Shown here piece by piece: positions 12,881 through 16,554 of a stretch of DNA of 16,554 bases. The notes beneath the pieces were generated by a model. The model saw only the letters and a program-made list of their open reading frames with translations. It had not been told where the DNA came from and ran no database searches. Both the position numbers and the translations under genes were made by a program. The number at the start of each line of letters is the position of its first letter. Position 1 is the stretch's first letter. The stretch comes from an uncultured bacterium (GTDB lineage: Bacteria; Bacillota; Clostridia; Oscillospirales; Ruminococcaceae), in the NCBI GenBank assembly GCA_905215595.1, contig CAJMQZ010000039.1, positions 1 through 16,554 on the forward strand. The letters are read 5' to 3'.

Positions 12881-13470
12881 CCACAGAGAAAAAGGGCTGT
12901 CTTGCCTTTGCGGTATGCGGCAGCTTTTGCACGTTGGAGGACGCCTTGGGCGCGGCGCAGGCGCTGACGGCACAGGGCTGGACGCTGCTGCCCGTCATGA
13001 GCTTTGCCGCGCAGCAGGATACCCGGTTTGGCACCGGGAAAGGCTGGCGGCAGCGCTTACAGGCCGTTACCGGGCAGCCGGTGCTGGACACCCTGCAGGC
13101 GGTGGAGCCGCTGGGACCCCGGCGTCTGGCGCAGGCGCTGGTAGTCGCGCCCTGCACCGGCGCAACACTGGCGCGGCTGGCGGCGGGGCTTTCGGATACG
13201 CCGGTGACCCTTGCAGCCAAAAGCCTGCTGCGGGTGGGCAGTCCGGTGGTGCTGGCAGTTTCCACCAACGACGGCCTTGGCGCTTCCGGGGAAAACATGG
13301 CGCGGCTGTGCCAGCGCAAGCACTATTACTTTGTGCCCTACGGGCAGGACGACCCCTTTGCCAAGCCCCAGAGCCTGAAGGCCGACCTTGCCCTGCTGCC
13401 CGCCGCCGTGGACGCCGCTTTGCGGGGTGAGCAGCTGCAACCGGTGCTGCTGGGACAAAGGAATGCGTAA
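12877..13470 (+). CDS. dpaB: Dipicolinate synthase subunit B (flavoprotein family)
   Basis: The 197-residue protein matches DpaB (SpoVFB, about 200 residues), a member of the HFCD flavoprotein fold and the second subunit of dipicolinate synthase. Family features are the N-terminal FAVCGSFCTLEDAL (11-24), PVMSFAAQQDTRFG (39-52), the flavin-site APCTGATLARLA (91-102), STNDGLG (129-135) and the C-terminal NMARLCQRKHYYFVPYGQDD (140-159). The ATG at 12877 overlaps the dpaA stop (ATGA), so the two subunits are translationally coupled at equal dose. The frame extends upstream to 12700, but that part reads as dpaA in another frame and has no family similarity. A promoter for the next gene starts right after the stop. 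Confidence 0.9.
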   Translation: MTTEKKGCLAFAVCGSFCTLEDALGAAQALTAQGWTLLPVMSFAAQQDTRFGTGKGWRQRLQAVTGQPVLDTLQAVEPLGPRRLAQALVVAPCTGATLARLAAGLSDTPVTLAAKSLLRVGSPVVLAVSTNDGLGASGENMARLCQRKHYYFVPYGQDDPFAKPQSLKADLALLPAAVDAALRGEQLQPVLLGQRNA

Positions 13471-13475
13471 ATCTC

Positions 13476-13504
13476 TTTTCAGCGGGGAAAAAATGTGGTA
13501 TACT
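13476..13504 (+). promoter_or_regulatory. Promoter of the D,D-carboxypeptidase gene
   Basis: TTTTCA (13476-13481) and TATACT (13499-13504) are 17 bp apart. It lies between dpaB and the carboxypeptidase gene, so the latter need not depend on dpaAB transcription. Predicted start is near 13511, about 41 nt before the ATG. Confidence 0.6.
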
Positions 13505-13551
13505 TCAAGCGATGCCTTGCTGGCATAAAACGGATAAGCGGAGAATACCAG

Positions 13552-14883
13552 ATGAAAAAATTTACCGCAGCACTGTGCACTGTGCTGCTTTTGATAGGCG
13601 CTGTGCTGGTGCCCGGCGCGGCAGCAGCCGGCCCGGCGCTGGCCAATACTCGGGGCTACTGCATCATGGATGCAGACACCGGCCTTGTGCTGGCGCAGCA
13701 GAATATGGACGAGGAACTGCACCCGGCCTCCATTACCAAAGTAATGACCCTTGGTCTTGCCTGCGAAAAGGCGCAGGGGGACTGGGACGATGTAAAGCTG
13801 ACCGTGAGCCATGAGGACGTCTACTCGCTGGCGGGCACGGATTCCAGCCACATCGCCCTGCTGGAAGGGGAAGAAGTTCCCTTGGTGGATGCGCTGTACG
13901 CCACCCAGATGGCAAGCGCCAACGACGGTGCCAACCTGCTGGCGGAATATTTCGGCGGCGGCACCATCGCGGACGGCGTGAAGGCCATGAATGCACAGGT
14001 GGAGGAGCTGGGGCTTGCCCACACCCACTTTTCAAACCCCCACGGCATCAGCGATGAGGACCACTATACCAGCTGCTATGATATGGCGCAGATCCTGCGC
14101 TGGGCGCTGCAGCAGCCCGGGTTTGAGGAGGTGTTCACCCGCAACCAGATGTACACCATGCAGTCCACCAACATTCAGCCGGTGACTCGTTACTTCTCCC
14201 AGCAGGATAAGATCCGCATCGGCTCCAGCCGCTACCACATCGACAGCGTGCTGGGCTCCAAGCTGGGTTACACCAACACCGCCCGGTACAGCTACGTCTG
14301 TCTGGCGGAGCAGGATGGGGTGCGGCTGATCTGCGTGACTATGCAAAGCCAGTTGAGCACCGATAAATATAACGATATGCGCACCCTGCTGGACTACGCC
14401 TTTGCTGCCTATAAAAGCTACACCCAGCTGCCCGGCGGCACGGTCACCGCACAGCTGGCAGTGGCGGGCGGCGGGCAGAGCCTTGGCACCGTTACTGTGG
14501 CCGACCCCGGGGTGAAGCTGCTGCTGGCCGAGGGCTTATCCGCGCAGGACGTGACTGTGGACTTGGAGCTGCCGGAGCAGTATCTGCTGGGCGCAGAGCC
14601 TGCCGTGTATGCGGTGTACACCCTGAACGGCGGCACAAAGCAGGAGAGCACCAGCGTGCGGGTAAAGGCCGAGATCACCGGTCTTGCCGAATTGCTGGAG
14701 CAGAGCACCGGCACAACGCTGGAAGCCGCCAAGGATGTGGAGCCGGGCAGCAGCGCATGGCTGCTGGCGGGCATTTCGGTGGGCTGCACTGTGGGTGCGG
14801 CGGTTGTCACCGTGCTGGTGCTGCGGGTGCATGCACGCCTGAAAAAGCGCCGCAAAACGGCAAAGCGCCGCAACAAAGCGTAA
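13552..14883 (+). CDS. D-alanyl-D-alanine carboxypeptidase, DacF-like penicillin-binding protein
   Basis: The 443-residue protein is a low-molecular-weight PBP (peptidase S11). It removes the terminal D-Ala of peptidoglycan stem peptides outside the cell. A signal peptide covers about residues 1-31 (MKKFTAALCT, hydrophobic core, cleavage near ALA-N). Catalytic motifs: SxxK as Ser60-Ile-Thr-Lys63, SxN as Ser122-Ala-Asn124, and the third motif as Lys237-Leu-Gly239 in place of KTG. The C-terminal half (about 290-375) is a beta domain as in PBP5. It ends in a membrane span (402-425) and a strongly basic tail (KKRRKTAKRR), not the usual amphipathic helix. The start at 13552 fits the signal peptide; the ATG at 13495 lies before the -10 box. 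It sits beside dpaAB, which recalls DacF, but it has its own promoter, so a vegetative role is equally possible. Confidence 0.9.
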   Translation: MKKFTAALCTVLLLIGAVLVPGAAAAGPALANTRGYCIMDADTGLVLAQQNMDEELHPASITKVMTLGLACEKAQGDWDDVKLTVSHEDVYSLAGTDSSHIALLEGEEVPLVDALYATQMASANDGANLLAEYFGGGTIADGVKAMNAQVEELGLAHTHFSNPHGISDEDHYTSCYDMAQILRWALQQPGFEEVFTRNQMYTMQSTNIQPVTRYFSQQDKIRIGSSRYHIDSVLGSKLGYTNTARYSYVCLAEQDGVRLICVTMQSQLSTDKYNDMRTLLDYAFAAYKSYTQLPGGTVTAQLAVAGGGQSLGTVTVADPGVKLLLAEGLSAQDVTVDLELPEQYLLGAEPAVYAVYTLNGGTKQESTSVRVKAEITGLAELLEQSTGTTLEAAKDVEPGSSAWLLAGISVGCTVGAAVVTVLVLRVHARLKKRRKTAKRRNKA

Positions 14884-14951
14884 AAGCCTGTTTTAAACCA
14901 GACTTTTCCAGATAAAGAAAAAGCTTTCAGAAAAAAGAGAGGTACAATATC

Positions 14952-15518
14952 ATGGGTAAGTTTATTTTTACGCAGACCGAGATCCCCGGCGTGGTGGTCA
15001 TTGAGCCGCAGGTGTTCGGCGATGACCGCGGCTACTTCATGGAGACCTACCAGAAGGACCAGTTTGCCGAGGCCGGCATCGACAAGGAGTTCGTGCAGGA
15101 CAACCAGAGCCGCTCCACCCGGGGCGTGCTGCGCGGCCTGCACTTCCAGAAGAACCACACCCAGGGCAAGCTGGTGCGCGTGACCAAGGGCGAGGTGTAT
15201 GACGTAGCCGTGGACTGCCGCCCCCACAGCGCTACCTTTGGCAAGTGGGTGGGTGTGACCCTTTCCGAGGACAACAAGAAGATGTTCTATATCCCGGAGG
15301 GCTTTGCCCACGGTTTTCTGGTGCTGAGCGATGTGGCAGAGTTCTGCTACAAGTGCACCGATGTCTACGACCCCACCAGCGAGGGCGGCATCCCCTACGA
15401 CGACCCCACCGTCAACGTGCAGTGGCCGGACTGCGGCTGCGAGCACAAGACCAGCGCAAAGGACAAGCTGCACGAGCCCTTTGCCGCCCAGAAGTTCGAG
15501 TATTTTGAAAAGTGGTGA
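14952..15518 (+). CDS. rfbC: dTDP-4-dehydrorhamnose 3,5-epimerase
   Basis: The 188-residue protein is RmlC/RfbC, which epimerises dTDP-4-keto-6-deoxyglucose at C3 and C5 in dTDP-L-rhamnose synthesis. Length and motifs are standard: DDRGYFMETY (24-33), QDNQSRSTRGVLRGLHFQ (49-66) with the catalytic base His64, GEVYDVAVD (80-88), IPEGFAHGFLVLSD (114-127) with His120, and the likely acid Tyr133 in FCYKCTD. The C-terminal DDPTVNVQWP (150-159) is also conserved. AGAGAGG lies 9 nt before the ATG. The permease gene starts 6 bp after the stop, so rhamnose supply and polysaccharide export are in one operon. The other rml genes are not in the window. Codon use is strongly biased to G/C-ending codons, suggesting good expression. 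Confidence 0.95.
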   Translation: MGKFIFTQTEIPGVVVIEPQVFGDDRGYFMETYQKDQFAEAGIDKEFVQDNQSRSTRGVLRGLHFQKNHTQGKLVRVTKGEVYDVAVDCRPHSATFGKWVGVTLSEDNKKMFYIPEGFAHGFLVLSDVAEFCYKCTDVYDPTSEGGIPYDDPTVNVQWPDCGCEHKTSAKDKLHEPFAAQKFEYFEKW

Positions 15519-15524
15519 TCGCCC

Positions 15525-16334
15525 GTGGCAAAACTCAAAGCAATGTGGAACGGCTTCTGGCGCTACCGTTATCTGCTGTGGAACCTTGTAAGCCGTGATT
15601 TCAAGCTGAAGTACCGCCGCAGCGTGCTGGGCGTGGTGTGGAGCGTTTTGAACCCGCTGCTCATGTGCCTTGTGTACTGGGCGGTGTTCAGCAGTCTGAT
15701 GGATATGCGGGGCAGCGGCATCGACAACTTTGCCGTCTTTCTGATGTGCGGTCAGCTGCTGTTCAACTTCTTCAACGAGGCTACCTCCACCAGCATGAGC
15801 AGCGTGCTCAGCGCCGCCCCGCTGCTGAAAAAGGTGTATATCCCCAAGTATATCTTCCCGCTGGAAAAGTGCTGCTTTGCCATGGTGAACTGCATCTTCA
15901 GCTTTGTGGCGCTGCTGCTGGTCATGATCTTTACCGGCGCACCCTTCCACCTGACCATTTTCGAGGCGCTGTACCCGCTGGTGACGTTGTTCTTCTTCAG
16001 CCTCGGGGTCAGTATGTTCTTAGCGGCGGCTACCGTGTTCTTCCGGGATATCATGCACATCTGGAGCGTGTTCGTCACCGCGCTGCTGTATTTCTCCGCC
16101 ATCTTCTACGACCCCACCCAGATGACCTTTTCCATCGGCGGGTTCAATATGCAGCAGATCATCAAGCTGAACCCCATGTACTGGTATATCACGGGCTTCC
16201 GCCGCACGGTGATGTGGGGCATCCCGCTGGACGTAAATATGTTCCTTGTCTGCGGCATCTGCGCCGTAGTGTCCATGGTAGTGGGACTGCAGATGTTCCG
16301 CAAAACGCAGGACCGCTTTGTGCTGCACATTTAA
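15525..16334 (+). CDS. Polysaccharide ABC exporter permease (Wzm/TagG-like)
   Basis: The 269-residue protein is an ABC-2-type membrane subunit with six hydrophobic spans. The cytoplasmic N-terminus reads RDFKLKYRRSVLGVVWSVLN (24-43), the signature of O-antigen and teichoic acid exporters (Wzm, RfbA, TagG). FFRDIMHIW (about 172-180) and LNPMYWYITGFRR (about 217-229) are also characteristic. It moves a lipid-linked glycan across the membrane using the ATPase encoded next. The GTG at 15525 is chosen because it gives the full N-terminus and follows rfbC by 6 bp; the ATG at 15543 has no ribosome site and would drop six residues. Ribosome binding is weak, so coupling to rfbC is likely. With rfbC upstream, a rhamnose-containing wall polysaccharide is a fair inference. 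Confidence 0.9.
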   Translation: MAKLKAMWNGFWRYRYLLWNLVSRDFKLKYRRSVLGVVWSVLNPLLMCLVYWAVFSSLMDMRGSGIDNFAVFLMCGQLLFNFFNEATSTSMSSVLSAAPLLKKVYIPKYIFPLEKCCFAMVNCIFSFVALLLVMIFTGAPFHLTIFEALYPLVTLFFFSLGVSMFLAAATVFFRDIMHIWSVFVTALLYFSAIFYDPTQMTFSIGGFNMQQIIKLNPMYWYITGFRRTVMWGIPLDVNMFLVCGICAVVSMVVGLQMFRKTQDRFVLHI

Positions 16335-16346
16335 GGAGGGTGAACA

Positions 16347-16554
16347 ATGGAACCGATCATCAAAGTGGACAATGTTTCCATGTGCTTCAACCTTTCCAAG
16401 GAAAAGCATGAGAGCCTGAAGGAGTATTTTCTGGCCATGGTGCAAGGGCGGCTGCAATACGACGAGTTCTACGCTTTAAAGGACGTCAGTCTGGACATTA
16501 TGCCCGGCGATTTTTACGGCCTTGTGGGCCTGAACGGCTCGGGCAAATCCACCC
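16347..16554 (+). CDS. Polysaccharide ABC exporter ATPase (Wzt/TagH-like), 5' part only
   Basis: The first 69 residues are present and the frame runs off the window. MEPIIKVDNVSMCFNLS starts a typical ABC domain. It is followed by an insert (KEKHESLKEYFLAMVQGR, 18-35) seen in Wzt, KpsT and TagH ATPases, then FYALKDVSLDIMPGD (41-55) and a complete Walker A motif GLNGSGKST (61-69). AAGGAGGG sits 5-8 nt ahead of the ATG, which is 12 bp after the permease stop. It is the energy partner of that permease. Whether it carries the C-terminal carbohydrate-binding domain of some Wzt proteins cannot be seen. Confidence 0.92.
   Translation, partial: MEPIIKVDNVSMCFNLSKEKHESLKEYFLAMVQGRLQYDEFYALKDVSLDIMPGDFYGLVGLNGSGKST

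Noticed and set aside
12000..13319. A 439-codon minus-strand open frame over dpaAB
   Set aside because: Proline/arginine/alanine-rich antisense translation typical of GC-rich shadows.
14418..15950. A 510-codon minus-strand open frame over the carboxypeptidase end, rfbC and the permease
   Set aside because: Spans three genes with strong motifs on the plus strand; no ribosome site or homology of its own is recognisable.
1..16554. CRISPR array, tRNA, rRNA or insertion sequence
   Set aside because: I found no regularly spaced direct repeats, no cloverleaf-like or rRNA-like sequence and no transposase frame on either strand.

Overview
This is a GC-rich, densely coding bacterial window that reads like a gut Clostridia genome of the Faecalibacterium / Oscillospiraceae type. 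That assignment is an inference. It rests on the mix of a DUF896 (YnzC-like) protein, dipicolinate synthase genes, QueH, strong AGGAGG ribosome sites, TATACT-type promoters and an imperfect 147-bp palindromic repeat of a kind I recall as common in these genomes. I see no rRNA, tRNA, CRISPR array or transposase.

Left part (1-4616, all minus strand): surface-glycan genes. There is a flippase-like membrane protein cut by the window edge, a two-domain GT4 glycosyltransferase, a coiled-coil / beta-domain partner protein, and an acyltransferase-3 membrane protein with its own near-consensus promoter. Hairpins separate three transcription steps.

Middle (4617-10732, plus strand): the most interesting part. 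A 375-bp divergent regulatory region carries a strong promoter with a perfect 15-bp palindrome at the predicted transcription start. It drives a four-gene unit: two tandem paralogous AMP-forming ligases of identical length (488 aa), a free-standing 80-aa acyl carrier protein, and a free-standing condensation-superfamily enzyme with an intact HHxxxDG motif. The unit ends at a strong terminator and is followed by an MFS transporter. Together this looks like a minimal dissociated NRPS-like / acyl-conjugation pathway: activate one or two carboxylic acids, load the carrier, join to an acceptor amine or alcohol, and perhaps export. The product is not predictable from sequence.

10733-12085: a gene-poor stretch with the palindromic repeat and a perfect 16-bp hairpin, then queH (minus) facing away from a DUF896 gene (plus) with promoters packed into about 75 bp.

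Right part (12086-16554, plus strand): dpaA-dpaB (dipicolinate synthase, overlapping by 4 nt), a secreted, membrane-anchored D,D-carboxypeptidase of the DacF type, rfbC (dTDP-4-dehydrorhamnose 3,5-epimerase), and the permease plus the start of the ATPase of a Wzm/Wzt (TagGH-like) polysaccharide ABC exporter. The window therefore begins and ends in cell-surface polysaccharide genes, with the small-molecule cassette and spore-associated dpaAB genes in between.
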